A stretch of DNA of 64,000 nt. Source: Sanderia malayensis. Lineage: Eukaryota > Cnidaria > Scyphozoa > Semaeostomeae > Pelagiidae. The stretch is taken from positions 1,922,001 through 1,986,000 of the forward strand of contig RQOL01000861.1 in NCBI GenBank assembly GCA_013076295.1, in the 5' to 3' direction. Position numbers and translations under genes: made by a program. Shown one piece after another: positions 1-18,932 of this stretch. The stretch's first letter is position 1, and every line of letters begins with the position of its first letter. The notes beneath the pieces were generated by a model that was not told the DNA's origin, searched no databases, and saw only the letters and a list, made by a program, of their open reading frames with translations.

Positions 1-3000
1 GCTTTACCCAATGAAAATGCGTCATTTAATAAAATTTAAAGTGTCTTAGAGGGCAACAAGAAGCGATTCAAATTCATCCATTCCAAGAAGAGATGAATTT
101 TGGTCATTTAAAAGAAGGGTGAATGCTTATCTGATCAATGTTGGCTTCAGAGGAAAGCTATCTCTAGCCTCTTACTTGGACAATTGCGAGTGTAGATTGA
201 AGATTATTGTGAATGGTTCTTCCTTTGGTGTAATAATCTCATTCTGAAATAGGAGAGTAGGGTTCATCACATTACAAGAGGGGGCTCGCATAATACAGTG
301 AAAGCAATTGGGGACAAAAGGAGACATCTTTTAACTTGTGAAGAAGACGAACAAGAAGGAGTCAGGAATATTTCTGGAAGATTAGCAAACCTACAAGAGC
401 AATAACTGCAGGCAATTGTGAGGAGGAAGATCAATATGCGAAAAGAAGGAAGATGGGCAGGCAAAGTTGGTGAATAAAAGGAAGAGTGACAAGCAAACTA
501 GCGGACAGAAATACCCGAGAAAGACGTGAGGAAAAATAAACAATAAACAATAAAAATATTACCTTGATTATTGCAATAAGAAGAGCAAAACCAGAATAGT
601 CAGAATAAATGTTTGAATACATCTGTTTCAAATTATTCAGCCAGATATTCCCCCATATTTCCTCCGTACCGTCATCCTTTGCGCCAAAAATTGCAGCATT
701 GTGTGCAAGTATGCACAGCGCTTCCGTAAAAAACCTTTTCACATCGGCCCTGCGAACAGCGAAACAATTGGCATTGGTAATTTATTACCACAGTGAAATC
801 TCAACGGTGTCGACTACCCAATATGACAACATTTCCCAATATACAGAGTTAAACAAGGCCGCCGGAACGATTTTAATATTAGAGGACTGCGAACGTATAT
901 GGGGGTTCGGAATCGAAAGGGCTAAAAATGATCCTGGTGAATACTATGCGTTGAAACGTACTTTTTGCAAGCAACATCAGCTTGATAAAGGCTGGTTAAA
1001 AACGGCAAATATTCTTGCGATGGCAAATCATGAGGATATTTCTTTATCAGCGATGTGAAGAGCTGAAGCCTGCAAAGCAATTCAACTCAATTCAAACGAA
1101 AAGCTGAAGCCTGCAGAGCAATTCAACTCAATTCAAACTAAATCAGTGGGGAAGTTCTGAAAGACAACATTGAATTGAACAGAAGTTATCGCTTCTTAGT
1201 TTAAGATGAAAGATGATGAATAGAATTATAACCATGCAATGCATGATGTGGAGTGTGTGACTTTGCTTAGGCCGTCTCTTATGACAGTCCAACTTGATTC
1301 AATCTTCCTCTTCTTACGACAAGATTCCCCTTTGAAAATACAAAATAGAAATCGCTATATAAGCAATGGAGAATACTTCCACTTTTAAGCCAATATACAA
1401 GTGATTTTTAACTGAGTTTAAGAAGCATTTGTACCTGACTTCTGTGATGCTTCCAATGGTACGCTTTTTTGCATTTGAAGAACCTGAAATTAATCGCAAA
1501 TTGCTCAGCTATGAGCTTGTATCAAAGAACAATTTATATCAAAACAGACAGCACTCTACTGAGTATACCACAGCATAGGTACATATATGTGTACAGGGGA
1601 AGGCCTTGGAGATTTCACAGAGAAACTCATTCACGCTCAAAACAAGTTCATTTTTGTCTCTAATTACCCATGCAGTTATTGCGCATGCGTATCTAACTAT
1701 CTAGATTGAAGAATCAAAGTACGCATGTGTCTTAACTCCATTACGACACAACAAATTCATATTCTGTTGAATAACCTGGTGATAATATTCCACAGCCAGT
1801 AAAATGAATGATTCTTTTTGCTTCTCTGCTTTAGTTCTGCGGAGATAACTCATAATTATGTAGATAACACATTTGCCCGTAGAAGGTTCTGGTCTTCATA
1901 GAAATAGACATCAAAAAACAACAACAACAACAACAACAACAACATCAACGACAACAACATCAAGAAGTAATAGTGTTTATTCACCCGGTCTTCTGAATTT
2001 TACCAGCTAATTGCTGAAAATCATTTTCAATCAAACCGTGCAATTTGTGGACGCATCCCTGAAAGAGAAATAAAAACATAAATTGATGCGAGCCTTGGCA
2101 AACAAATTATTAAGCACAACGATGCCGAATTTTCTTGTTTCTAGCACTTTCTACAAGCGCTTTTTCCAGGGGGCACCATCTCGTTCCGTTGGATTTTCGG
2201 TCTATAAAGATAGCAGATACTCGCCTCGCTACACAACTACAGTAAAATCCTGATAACTCCAGTCTTCAAGGAACCAATGAAAATGGTTCGAGTTAACGAA
2301 TGTTTGAGTTATCGAGGTTTAGAAAGTACCACCAAAACTTTCAAGGAGAATAAAAACTGGTTTGAATTATCGGGATTTTACTGTGGATGAAGAAAACTAC
2401 GAACCTTCCAATTGGCCCCGTTGTCATCATTGGCTACCCCATGGGGGCAATGAATTTTCATTTGGAAAATAAAAAACTTCATCAACTCATCCTGGAAGCC
2501 AAAAAAACACGAATAACTGCTGATTAAACCTATTCAAGAATTTGGGGAGAATTTGATAAGAAAAAAACTAAAAAATACATGGTTTTAATTACTTATTTTA
2601 ATTCCAGCAAACGAACCTTAAATTGTGAAGATGATTTGGTCCAGAATGGCATCAATGTTGGGAATATATTTTCCCCCAAATGAATAAGTTGACGTCTACA
2701 ATCGGGTGCCATCGCAGTGCAGAAATTATTGAGTGAGCACATGACAATTGCCATCAACGAATCACTCCTCTTTTGTCTACAAATTCAAACATTCGCATAT
2801 ACGTCAAAATGACTACGGTATTTCCTGGATTAAGCGCCCCCTCAACAGACCATATTTGAAATAAGCGCTCTACTTCGAATAAACGCTCTCTCAAGTACTA
2901 AGATAAAATGACATTTCTAAAGAACTTTCGACATTGCTTGGGCAACAACTATGAAAACTATTCAGTTTCAAAAATGTGTTTTTCATTCCTTCAAGTTGTA

Positions 3001-4862
3001 ATAAGCGCCTTCCCACAAATAAATGCCTCCCTCGTATAAGTGCCTCCCTTATACAAGGAATCAATAAGGGCCTGGGGCACTTAATTGAGGAAGTATGGTT
3101 TGCATATAAAGTGAATGGTAAGTAGCAAATGCTACATCCTAAGATTAAAGAAAAACCTTACTATATTACAAGAAAGTAATTATTTACTATATATCATCAA
3201 TTATAGTATCTTCGTTTCAATTATCGTACCTGAAGTTTTTGAATGTTTCTTCAAAAAAAGAATATAATTCTTTGCAGGATAAATAAGGCAAATTTTTGGC
3301 AATAACCATTAGTTGGTTAATTGTTTGCCAAATCAATGCCATATCTGCCTTTCTTGGGGGTTCAAGGACGCATTCACAATAAACCTTGACAAAACCTTGG
3401 GAAAGAAATATATGGAATTTAAAAAAAAATAGGGTACACAATAACAAGCCCCCATCCCAAAACAACAAACTTGGGGTCATAGTGAAGTAAACTCTTGTTT
3501 GAACTTCTTCATAATATGTGTTACAGTTGGCAGTGCTGAAAAGAGGGGCATCATCAGGGTCATTGACCTGGGGGCCATGGCTACAAGGACCCATGAATAA
3601 TAACTCTTTAGCTACCCCCCATCTTTAAAGATTGTCCAAGGAGCATTCCCCTAGACCCCTGAAAGAATCTGCCTTCGGCCATGCTATTCATCTTTCACCC
3701 TGACTTGAGGCTCATAAATCATATCCACCACATAGGCAGTTGGTTTAACTTTTAAAATAAAGGGTCATGAATTGAAAAACACAAGATTGAGATTCAATTA
3801 CACTTACTATGCCAAATAGTTAATGTTATTTCATTTGCATGATCATTGACATACAAGAAGTGTTTCAGCAAACAGCTTGTGTAGTCATTTGAAAGCCATT
3901 CTCTTGTATCCGAGCATTGCATAACATTCAAAATATGATTATAAACACTGGTAGACTTTAAACAGGCTCCCCCTAAAAGGAAAATACATAGGGTGTTCTC
4001 TTTATGCAATGGCCCAATGACCATAGACAAAGAGTATTGTCTACTAAAAAGTAAAAAAAACTTACTTTTCTCTGCAGACTGAATAAAAGATCTAAATGTC
4101 TCACTGATCTCCTAAAATAATAATCCGAAATAAATTATTATATTTCAAAGAGGCTTCCAGGCAAAAAAGAATCATCTAGTAAATATCATTGTGTATACAA
4201 ACTATTTTGCGTTGTAGAATAGTTTTCTCTGCGAGTTTTTTTGTTGCACCCTGCAATATTTCTACTTCTGCGATGACATTGTTGAACACTAGTCTGGACA
4301 TATAATCCCACGTTATCTTTCGTTGTTTATTCTGACTGTTTTCATCGACGAGTTTTTGGACTTCCGAATCTTTCAGTCGCTCAAGCAACTTACTTATGCA
4401 TGTCTGAGGAAAAAATAATGAAAATAGAAGTAAATATTTCAGCTTTTTTGCCTCCTAAAAACATGTAAACACGTGGGTATTTAGGTCATATTAAGCTGTT
4501 ACATGCATTGCAATTGCAAATTCGCTGGTAAACTAACACGTGGGCGAGATGGCTAAACAAAAAGGCCCATCTTACTACGTAGAGCTTTACATGTGAAAAA
4601 TAATAATAATAATATAACTCAAGTATGGGGCTCTTAGCAATATATTCCAAAGTCCAAATCCACTAACATAAACACCATAAATTAGCTATACAGACTGTTT
4701 TTAAAAAAGTGTTATCATCTGCCCTGCCCACAATTGGCCTTTGGTCACGGGCATGGGCTTACTCAATATGTGTTAATGTCAAAAACCTACCTTTCTCTCC
4801 GTTTGTCGCCCAGACGAAAGGCCATTGCAGTATTTAGATATTTCTGTCAAGACACACGCCAT
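1..4862 (-). CDS. ATM: ATM serine/threonine kinase, N-terminal exons (partial, runs off left edge)
   Basis: ATM is the apical kinase of the DNA double-strand-break response. Seven exons are visible: 4862-4791, 4403-4203, 4111-4066, 3972-3808, 3395-3230, 749-563 and 243-176, all in consistent phase. Exon 1 starts MACVLTEISKYCNGL and ends with RQTERK, matching the ATM start, where an LNDLLICC-like stretch is followed by ATERKK. Exon 2 carries a LLERLKDSE segment, which corresponds to the TAN motif region. Exons 4 and 5 align with the region around human ATM residues 80-170 by remembered sequence. Only the N-terminal helical solenoid is present; the FAT and kinase domains must lie to the left of the window. 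Intron 5 (about 2.5 kb) is unusually large and holds small transposon-like repeats. The upstream neighbour is the divergent Frizzled-domain gene. Assignment rests on the N-terminal alignment only, so a full-length check is desirable. Confidence 0.8.
609..1058 (+). other. Open frame of unknown status inside ATM intron 5, overlapping an ATM exon antisense
   Basis: A 149-residue open frame on the plus strand covers the complement of ATM exon 749-563 and continues about 300 bp into the intron. The second half (from about residue 60) has a protein-like composition, with short segments such as ERIWGFGIERAKNDPG. I recognise no family, and the first half is simply antisense to a real exon. It could be a decayed coding fragment of a mobile element, or chance. 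I do not call it a gene. Confidence 0.15.
1060..1138. repeat. Two-copy tandem repeat, about 44 bp unit
   Basis: The unit beginning agctgaagcctgc and ending aattcaactcaattcaaac occurs twice in succession with one or two changes. It lies in ATM intron 5, just after the unassigned open frame. Confidence 0.7.
1917..1953. repeat. CAA microsatellite
   Basis: A run of aac/caa triplets interrupted by single changes, in ATM intron 5. Confidence 0.85.
2239..2392. mobile_element. Short inverted-repeat element (MITE-like)
   Basis: The stretch begins cagtaaaatcctgataact and ends with the near-complement, ttatcgggattttactg. The interior has further gagttatcg/gagttaacg words. About 154 bp with no coding capacity, which fits a miniature inverted-repeat DNA transposon. 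It sits in ATM intron 5. Confidence 0.55.
2813..3100. mobile_element. Inverted-repeat element with aagcgccc ends (MITE-like)
   Basis: The left end reads tacggtatttcctggattaagcgcc, shown here only as an end motif. The right end (about 3075-3100) has the imperfect complement, cacttaattgaggaagtatgg. Interior words such as ataagcgc and taaacgc recur. It resembles the other tacggta...ttaagc elements in this window (9037-9475, 29348-29464, 34419-34535). Confidence 0.5.
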
Positions 4863-6097
4863 TACAAAGCACTAAGTTGTAAACAGCGTGGTGAAGCAAG
4901 GCACAAAAATTCGCGCGAAGAAATTAATATTTCCTCCTCAAAGCATGCACCAGAATCATTTCTCTGAGGCCCACGTGCGCACAGGGGGCGGGGCAGCTCA
5001 CAAAATTTGGTTAGGGACAAACAAACAAACAAACAAACAAACAAATTCATATAATTCAGCAACAACTTACAATTTAAATACTGATACTTTTTATGATATA
5101 TAAGCTACTTGTTAATTTACATAAAGGTTAATCAAGAAAGTTGGTTAGGACGCTGGAAGAACCGAAACGGTTTTCGAGCTCAGCGCCCTATTTAGAGCAT
5201 ATACTTGAGTGAGTTAGTACATTACGCATACATAATACAATGTAGAGCAAACAGCAAAGCTACAATATAACTCAGCAAAGCTATAATATAACGTTCAGGT
5301 TCAGGTTCAGGTGGTTTTTGAAGCTGTTGCCTTTGTAAACGTGTGCTGCCCAGTTTGCAAAACACACTCAATCTCAATCTTATTCCAATCCAATTTGTCA
5401 AAAAATTAAAGGCTGTAGTCTAGAAATTACCTGAAAAAGTACCTGGAAGCATGCTCCTCATCGTAAAATCGATGCCGTTCGGGGCGCACGTCTCCGATAT
5501 ACATAGTACCCCCCCCCCCCGGACGTGTGGATTTTTGGACTATCTTCTCTTCCACAATCACATGAAAATGTCTCTTCTCTCATGAATTTGCAATTTTGTA
5601 AATTATTGCAAAGAAAGCACAATGGCCTAAAACTGCGACACACGAATATTATGGGTTCATCGTATGAAAGGCTCAAATTTTCAAGATTTTTGTTTAAACT
5701 TCCTTTATAAAAGTAACAGAGGAAGAGTTTACCTTCGGGGCGTTTGGTTGAAAATTAAGCTCAGTCGGGGAAAGGGTTATGATTTTGGTTAAGAGCAACG
5801 AGAGGTTTCCCACAATCTTTTAACAGTAATCGGAGACGTGGATATGTGGTGCTAGGTTCTCACACGAGCCGCTCAAACTGTGTAAACGGGGCCTGGGTCT
5901 GGCTCGGTACCAGTGGACAATACAAGAAATATTTTTAACTGTAAAGGAACATTAACTCACAGTGGGAAGTGAACCGCACGTGAAAACCTGTCCCCCTGAC
6001 GGGATATAAAATGTAAAATGACATTTGTCTCATCATATCTCATAACACTAGCATTGAAGAAGGTCACTAGTTGCTGCAAGTCACATATTCCGAAGCA
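4863..6097. other. Intergenic region between divergent ATM and Frizzled-domain genes
   Basis: No convincing exon was found. It contains a CAAA microsatellite at 5019-5044, a short ggttca tandem near 5294-5312 and a poly-C run at 5510-5520. Since the flanking genes diverge, both promoters should lie here. No core promoter element is clear enough to annotate. Confidence 0.6.
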
Positions 6098-7610
6098 ATG
6101 GCGATGTATGGGCTCATCTTCACTGCCATTATTTTGGCATCTTTGCCAAATATCGAATGCAAGAAGTCAAAAGACTGCAAGAGAGTGCGTATACACTACT
6201 GCATCTCATTGGGATACCGTGAAACATACAAAGAAAATTTTGTTGGCCAAAGTAATCAGAGAACTACAATTCGTGACAAGGCATTGAAGGATTTCATGAC
6301 ACTCCAGCAGACCGGTTGTTCGAATCTCGTACGAGCTTTGGCTTGCTCGATATATGTACCAAAATGCTTTAAGACCAAAAACATCGTCCATGCACTGCCA
6401 CCGTGCAGATCACTCTGCAATGCTGTTAAACTGCCATGCAAACCCTACTTGAATCAGTTCTCAGCACGCTTGTCGACAGGTAAGAAGTATATGGTAGGTA
6501 GCTAGATGGTGAGCCCCTCCAGGCAGCAAAACCCCCACACGAGCGAACACGAGCATACTTGTTTGTGAAATACGTAAATCTATCATCTTTATCTATAGAA
6601 ATTATAAATGACCCGTAAGTTGGATCATGCTTACTATAGTTATAGCTTGTTCATTTTTCTTATAAGAAACCCCCTATAAGAAACCGACCCCTAAGATACC
6701 AAGGAAATTAAGAAACTGTAGTACTACTTTCCGTCCAGCTTAAGAAACCGTGTCACCTGGTACAACATGCAAATGGGGCAGTTTTGATTGCATTTTGAAG
6801 ACAGCACTGATGATTATTTTAAATACGAAGACTTGGGTGAAATTGACACGACATTGATTTGACAACTGCTTTGTTACTGTTTATTTGCATTGAAATGGGA
6901 TGTCTCTTTGCGTTTCCCGCATACTTGCACTTCCAAATTTAAGAAACTTTTAAGAAACTTTTAGCATCAAAATGGCCATAAAATTTAAGAAACTGAAAAC
7001 TACTTCGGAGCTTGGTTTTTTATAAACAAAATGCGTGTATATGGTCGACACCGACACCGATACTTCGGTTGGTCGAGGCTGCCTGGCAGACACAGAAATG
7101 TTTGCGTTTATATGACAGTAGATTAACATCTGCATATCTTAGCTTATTGTTCATTGGAAACGGATATACTGGTGGGTGAAGCGGGCTATCTATGAGCATT
7201 CTTCGACCAGTCCTAGTTTCGGAAACTAGCGAGAAATTCTTAAATTAGTCTTAAATTAATTCGCAAAAAGCCCGCAAGACAACTATCAAAACATCACGAA
7301 CAACTTTTCTCAAAGTAGCAGTTTTGCTTTCGAATTTGTTCACAGCTTCAAGATTTATTGTGTGAGAAAGCTTGTTTTTCTATTGATTACGGTAGCAAAA
7401 GATAGCTCGTCACTTGATAATGTATTTTTGAAGTTGTATAATTCTCTCCCTCTAGTTGAATTGAACTGTAACTTGTTTCCTGAACCTGGACCAAACGCAG
7501 CTTGTGTCGACTGGACACTGAAAGACTTCAAGCCTGTTATGCGAGTTCGAGGAACAATAACCAAGGAACAGCTGAAGAACAGAAAAATACCACCTTACAG
7601 ATCAGGATAA
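6098..7610 (+). CDS. Secreted single Frizzled cysteine-rich-domain protein
   Basis: Two exons, 6098-6479 and 7456-7610 (phase 1 junction), encode 178 residues. Residues 1-19 (MAMYGLIFTAIILASL...) form a signal peptide. The mature part has the ten-cysteine pattern of a Frizzled domain. In order these are DC, YC, GCS, LAC, a YVPKC segment, PPCRSLC (two), LPC, LNC and AAC. SIYVPKCF and PPCRSLCNAVKLPC are hallmark blocks. A short basic tail (KNRKIPPYRSG) follows, then the stop. There is no transmembrane segment, netrin domain or kinase, so it is neither a Frizzled receptor nor a normal sFRP. The likely role is extracellular binding of Wnt or another lipidated ligand, inferred from the domain alone. 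It is tail-to-tail with ATE1. An alternative ATG at 6071 would lengthen the N-terminus, but the start at 6098 gives a clean signal peptide. Confidence 0.8.
6655..7025. mobile_element. Inverted-repeat element with ataagaaacc ends
   Basis: It lies in the intron of the Frizzled-domain gene. Words ttaagaaac and tataagaaacc recur on the left and end with ttggttttttataaac on the right. The same words mark the elements at 8079-8423 and near 10160-10285, so this is a dispersed non-coding family. Boundaries are approximate. Confidence 0.45.
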
Positions 7611-7863
7611 AGATATAAAACACCTGTTTTAAGAACTTTGGAGAAGAGTCAAGCCATTGATTAAAAATATGAACTTATCGATATTTTATTTTTACAAAAG
7701 ATTTATAAAATGGAATGATCTGATTACTTGAATTCGGTAAATTTTTATTCATCATAGCCACTTGAGTTTTAATCGAATTGTTTGGTTCATTGATATATGT
7801 AGCACTTATGCAAAGAATATCAAGTTAACTTTTGTTCGCAATTTGTCTACATTATTCTACTCT

Positions 7864-14373
<6,510 letters not shown>

Positions 14374-15675
14374 TTTCAGATGAAATTTTCAAATTTCACG
14401 GCCTGAGATTATTGGGGCGGGGCATAAAATAAGGGTGGGAGGAACAAAAACAGAGTTTTCCGCTTTCTGTTCTCCTGTTATCTTGACAAGACATTACTTT
14501 GCACATTTGAATTTGAATTTTGTTCTCATATACAATTTTGCTTCATATTGATGTTCCTTGCATAAAAAGGTGAACGTGTCTTTAACTTTCACCTGCGGAT
14601 TAAATTGTTAATTCGAGATAGATGATGTCAACTGTGCACGTAGGTAAACATAAGAATATTCAAAAGCCACGTTGAAAGTCAAATAGAATTGGAAATTATG
14701 ATCTGCTGACGAGAACATCAATATAATACAATATATAATTTCAAAGAGATTTGATAAAACAAAAATGTTTAATCTCAGTTGGCAAGATATAAAGTTTGTA
14801 ATTAGAAAATTTATGAAAAGATTCAACTATGTACAACAGAACCAAATTGTAAAGACAACATGGCACGACTACTAATAACAATCTTCCGCAGATTTGCCCC
14901 TTTCAAAGAGATGTTGTAATCGCTCACCCCTAAGCCCCGCGACCCCAAGCCTCTAACGCCAAATTATTAAATATGCAAATGAAAAATTTAATAAAAGTTG
15001 GGTATTTAATTCCTCCAAAAGCTCAAAAAACTGCTGAGAAAATTTCAGTGCCAACGAAACTGGTTACTTTGTAGCTTGGTCTCTCACAAAAAATGTGTGT
15101 GCGCAGCTTCCACTTACTTGAACGAGAGATATCAACGTTCAATGTTGTTTCGACAAACAGCAGAACAAAATACGATGCATTTCTTATTCAGTCTAGACTC
15201 ATTAAATGTCCAATTATAATTCCATGCCGTCTTTACAAGGAAACACGAAACATGGCTGGTTTTGATTTATATTAATTTGGAGTTTGGGGTCGTGGGGTCG
15301 TGGGATCACGGGGGAGGGGGGCAGCGAGTAAAACACCCCGGTCATTTCTTATTTACAGGTGTACATTAGTCGAACTTAAATAATTAATGAATTGTTTAAA
15401 AAATAGATAATGCAGGTGCTGGATATGTTATTCACAAAACTGGCCTTTCATACTGAAGACCGATATTAATAAAAACCTTATGTAAATTAATGCTGTTTTG
15501 TTTATTTTTGACTAACTATATGTAGTGAGTTACTTAACAATTCCGGACAAAGGACTATTGAAAAGTGCCTTGCGGGGAGAGGTTGGAAAAAAAAGTTTGA
15601 CTTCGAAACAAAACGTTTCGAAGTCGAAACGTTTTCACAGAAGGGGAAATAACTGTTTCTACTTCATTGTTTGAT
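14374..15675. other. Intergenic region between divergent ATE1 and the first TQT-repeat gene
   Basis: No exon or RNA gene was found. A 19-bp imperfect inverted repeat (cgaaacaaaacgtttcgaag region, 15603-15634) is the only local structure that stands out. Promoters for both flanking genes should lie here. Confidence 0.5.
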
Positions 15676-18034
15676 ATGTCAGAGGAACAAGAAAAGTAAG
15701 ACTTGATTATATATTTTTATGTAGTTATAGTTCGGTTATTTTGATATTTGTTATCATAAATAATCATTGTACATCCTTTTTATTTTTATCTAACTATAGA
15801 CAATTGAAATCGTTTTATAAGAATATAAAGTTTATGAGGCTCAAAGTTGCTAAACATTTAAGAATTCATCAAGAATATAGGTTGAACAAAAATGAGATAT
15901 TTTATAAAAAAAAGAGCGTACAATAAACGCGAATTATTATAGTTAGCAATAATGAAAATAACGATGTTAAATAAGGCAAACATCTTAGGCTTTAAGTGCT
16001 TCAAGCGTCCATTTCGAATCTGAACTTGTCTCTCTTGAACAGGACAAGAACAGATAGTGAAAATGGTGCATCTGATAGCTTGCATGTGTTCAAAGCAATC
16101 GGAAGAGTGAAATTAATAGGTGTGAAATCTGAAGACGAATCGACTGTAATAAATTTATGCACTGAAATTGCGTTGTTGGAACAAGAAGTCGAAAGGTATG
16201 AAACAAAAGAGAGTTTAACTAAGCCAAAGAAAACAAGAAATAATTCGTGTAAAACAGCTGAATCAAACACGTTGACAATAAATATTTAAATACTTGTGCA
16301 AATGTACTAAACTCTTGATGTAAACTATTAAACAGAAGCAACATCCAAGAAAGCAACGTTGATTTTAAAGGGTTGGCTGCTAGTGGTAATTGGCAGCAGT
16401 AAGCTCAAACTATCTCTATAGGTATTCAGGGTTACCTTGAACAATAATCCCTTCAGTTAGATTACCCGTAAATAAGTGAATATCAAAATTATCTTCATCA
16501 TAATTGACTTTTTCGTTATTGACATTCATTCTCTAGATTACAAAATCTCCTAGTTCCGAAAGATAACCTAATTGTGAAACTGACAGAAGAGCTAGAAAAA
16601 CAAAAAGAAAAGAACGAAAAACAAGATTTACTCTCCGAACAAAATCTTGAACTTCAGGTAAGCGAGGAACTTTATTACCATTAAATACACTAAATTCCAC
16701 TAAATTCCCAAAGTTTGCTTGATATCAATTTCCAACGAAAGACAACTTTAAAACATACGAAATTATCTTCATTGAAGGCAGAAGTTCAAAAAGTTGATAT
16801 CGAAGTTCAAACAGACCATGTGACGTCATCAATTGACGCATGCGTCCAAGTAACAATCACAAAGAAGCCTTTAGTGGCAGACGAAAGCACCCAAACAATT
16901 GTGGAGATTGGTGTTAGCAATGCTTTCACTCAGACTACTACACATAGTCTGGAAGATAAATGTACGCAGGTTGAGGTTGCAGGTACAATGAAAGATCATT
17001 CGACGCAACATATCGTGAAGACAAGAAATATTTCCACGCAATTCAATCAAAGAATACAAAGCCGAAAAACTAATTCAACAGGTCGAATAAAACGTGCCTC
17101 ACCGGAGGAGCACAAAGCAGAGGTATTACACTAAGCACCCACTGATAAGAACCTGCAAATTCTGAATCCAGTCTACTGTTCAAATACAATAGTCCATTGT
17201 TTATTTGATAGTTTGACGCCATTGGTTTTTATATGCAGGTTATCACTGTGTAGTTCCAGGATATTCTTATCGCGAGATTAAATCTTGAAAAGGCCAAACA
17301 CAAGGGTGCCACCAGTCCTAAAGACAAGACAAAAGAAAATTCTAGGTTCAACGCCATCATAATCATCATAATCAATCATAATCATGATGGTCTTTTAAGA
17401 TGATCTTTTTCATCTTTCAGAATGCGTCAGATTCGAGCGATGCTTCAGCGAAATTGCCACCAATAAGATCGAACTCATCGGACAGAAAAAGGTACGACTG
17501 ATAACGAAAAAAGAAAAATATGATTAAAATCATAAAGCCTTTCGAAAGGTCAGGGCCCCAAGTTACAAATTCCTAATGGACATTCCATGTTCCGGGCTCC
17601 ATGAAGCAGCAATAATTAATATATTATTGCTGTTTTATGTTTTCATTTTTAATAAAGAGTTGATCGGTTTTAGTTTTTACTCTTTGTGGATACCAAGAAT
17701 TTGTTAATCTTTGGTTGGAAAGTGTTGTAAATTCTCTATTATTATGATCTGCGCATGCTCTGTTCGCGACGATCTGGGTTTAAGTGGTCCAAAAATATCC
17801 AACTTCAAAAGAGCATAGTAACTTTAGGTGCCAAAAATAAGAAACCAATTGAGAAACTTTTAGTATAAGTTCTTATAAAAACTGCGTACGGGGTCAATGA
17901 AAGACTCATTTTTATATTTCAGGGAACGACGGAAAATCGAAATATTGGATGTAGTGCAAGACGAAGAGGTTAGCAGGGGATATCATAGCAACTGTGTACC
18001 AAAACCTATAAAATCAAAACACTGGGTCTTCTGA
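15676..18034 (+). CDS. Coiled-coil protein with seven TQT-like motifs, upstream paralogue
   Basis: Seven exons in consistent phase: 15676-15695, 15800-15880, 16043-16195, 16537-16657, 16778-17122, 17421-17491 and 17923-18034, encoding 300 aa. I recognise no named family. Residues about 35-85 form a leucine-rich helical segment (VINLCTEIALLEQEVERL). It is followed by a charged coiled coil (LTEELEKQKEKNEKQ). Exon 5 (115 codons) is a low-complexity linker with motifs EVQTD, ACVQV, STQTI, FTQTT, CTQVE, STQHI and STQFN. Their glutamines are spaced 13, 15, 13, 12, 13 and 11 residues apart. This resembles known multivalent ligands of dynein light chain LC8, whose core is TQT. The C-terminus is RGYHSNCVPKPIKSKHWVF. 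A related gene follows directly downstream in the same orientation. Confidence 0.75.
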
Positions 18035-18110
18035 AAGAATACGCAAGAAATTATTGTTATTATTTATTTAGCTCTTGGTCAATAGAGAGGGAGTTCAGAA
18101 TAAAGAGGAC

Positions 18111-18314
18111 TACAGTGAAATCTGCATAGTTCGAACTCGTGTAATTCGAACTCTATCTAATTCGAACGAAATTCTCTGTCCCTTCAAGGATCACTAATGA
18201 ACCAATCCATATAAAACAAACCTCTATAACTCGAACTTTTTGTAATTCGAACATTTTCATGCTTCCTCCCAGGGTATTCGAATTAAACGAGTCGAATTAT
18301 TTGAGTTGACTGTA
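18111..18314 (+). mobile_element. Attcgaac-type MITE, copy a
   Basis: About 200 bp, beginning tacagtgaaatctgcatagt and ending gttgactgta. The interior has repeated ttcgaact and attcgaac words arranged as a large hairpin. Near-identical elements occur at 29989-30179 (same strand), 58549-58737 and 60452-60640 (opposite strand). Ends of TACAGT and ACTGTA suggest insertion at TA, as for Tc1/mariner-pogo elements. This copy separates the two paralogous coiled-coil genes. Confidence 0.75.
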
Positions 18315-18932
18315 TATGTAAATAAAGGGATCTTTTCTATTTGACTGTATTCAGCCCCATATTTCACCTCGCCAACAAGACCATGAATCTCTTGTAAATA
18401 AAATATTTTCTGATTATTTTGAAAGGGTTAGTGAGGTAACCAGTAGCTACATGATTTTCGCCAGAAGTCAAGCAACTCGTTTAACAATTATTTTCTTTGC
18501 CGCTGGTAACTTTTTCAGTTTTATTGAAATAATCATGAGGCAATAACACGGCCTGAGCTAATAAACCCATGGCAATGTGAAATCAAATGCGTTATGTCTT
18601 ATTGTTTAAGCATCCATGGCAACAATAATATGGGCAAACAATCTTATGTATTCACGATCATAACCATAGCTGCACTTTCAGCTCATTAGCTGGTTTCCAA
18701 CAAAGGATCAGTAAGGTCGGCAATACTTCATGTTCAATAGTCGAATAAAGATTATTTTTTGATGAAGACTAATGATTTAGAGCGGGTAAAAATATTTTTG
18801 TTTGAATTGTGAAGAAACCGCGTACGCAAAACTCTGACAATGCTAACACTTCTAAAAATCCACTCATTGTCACTTCCTTCCACCCCCCGTCTGTTGAATT
18901 ACAATGATAAGACAGAATTTTACGGATAAAAA

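Noticed and set aside
5458..5676. Candidate first coding exon for ATM near 5460
   Set aside because: Its phase does not fit the next exon. The exon at 4862-4791 fits phase and family sequence.
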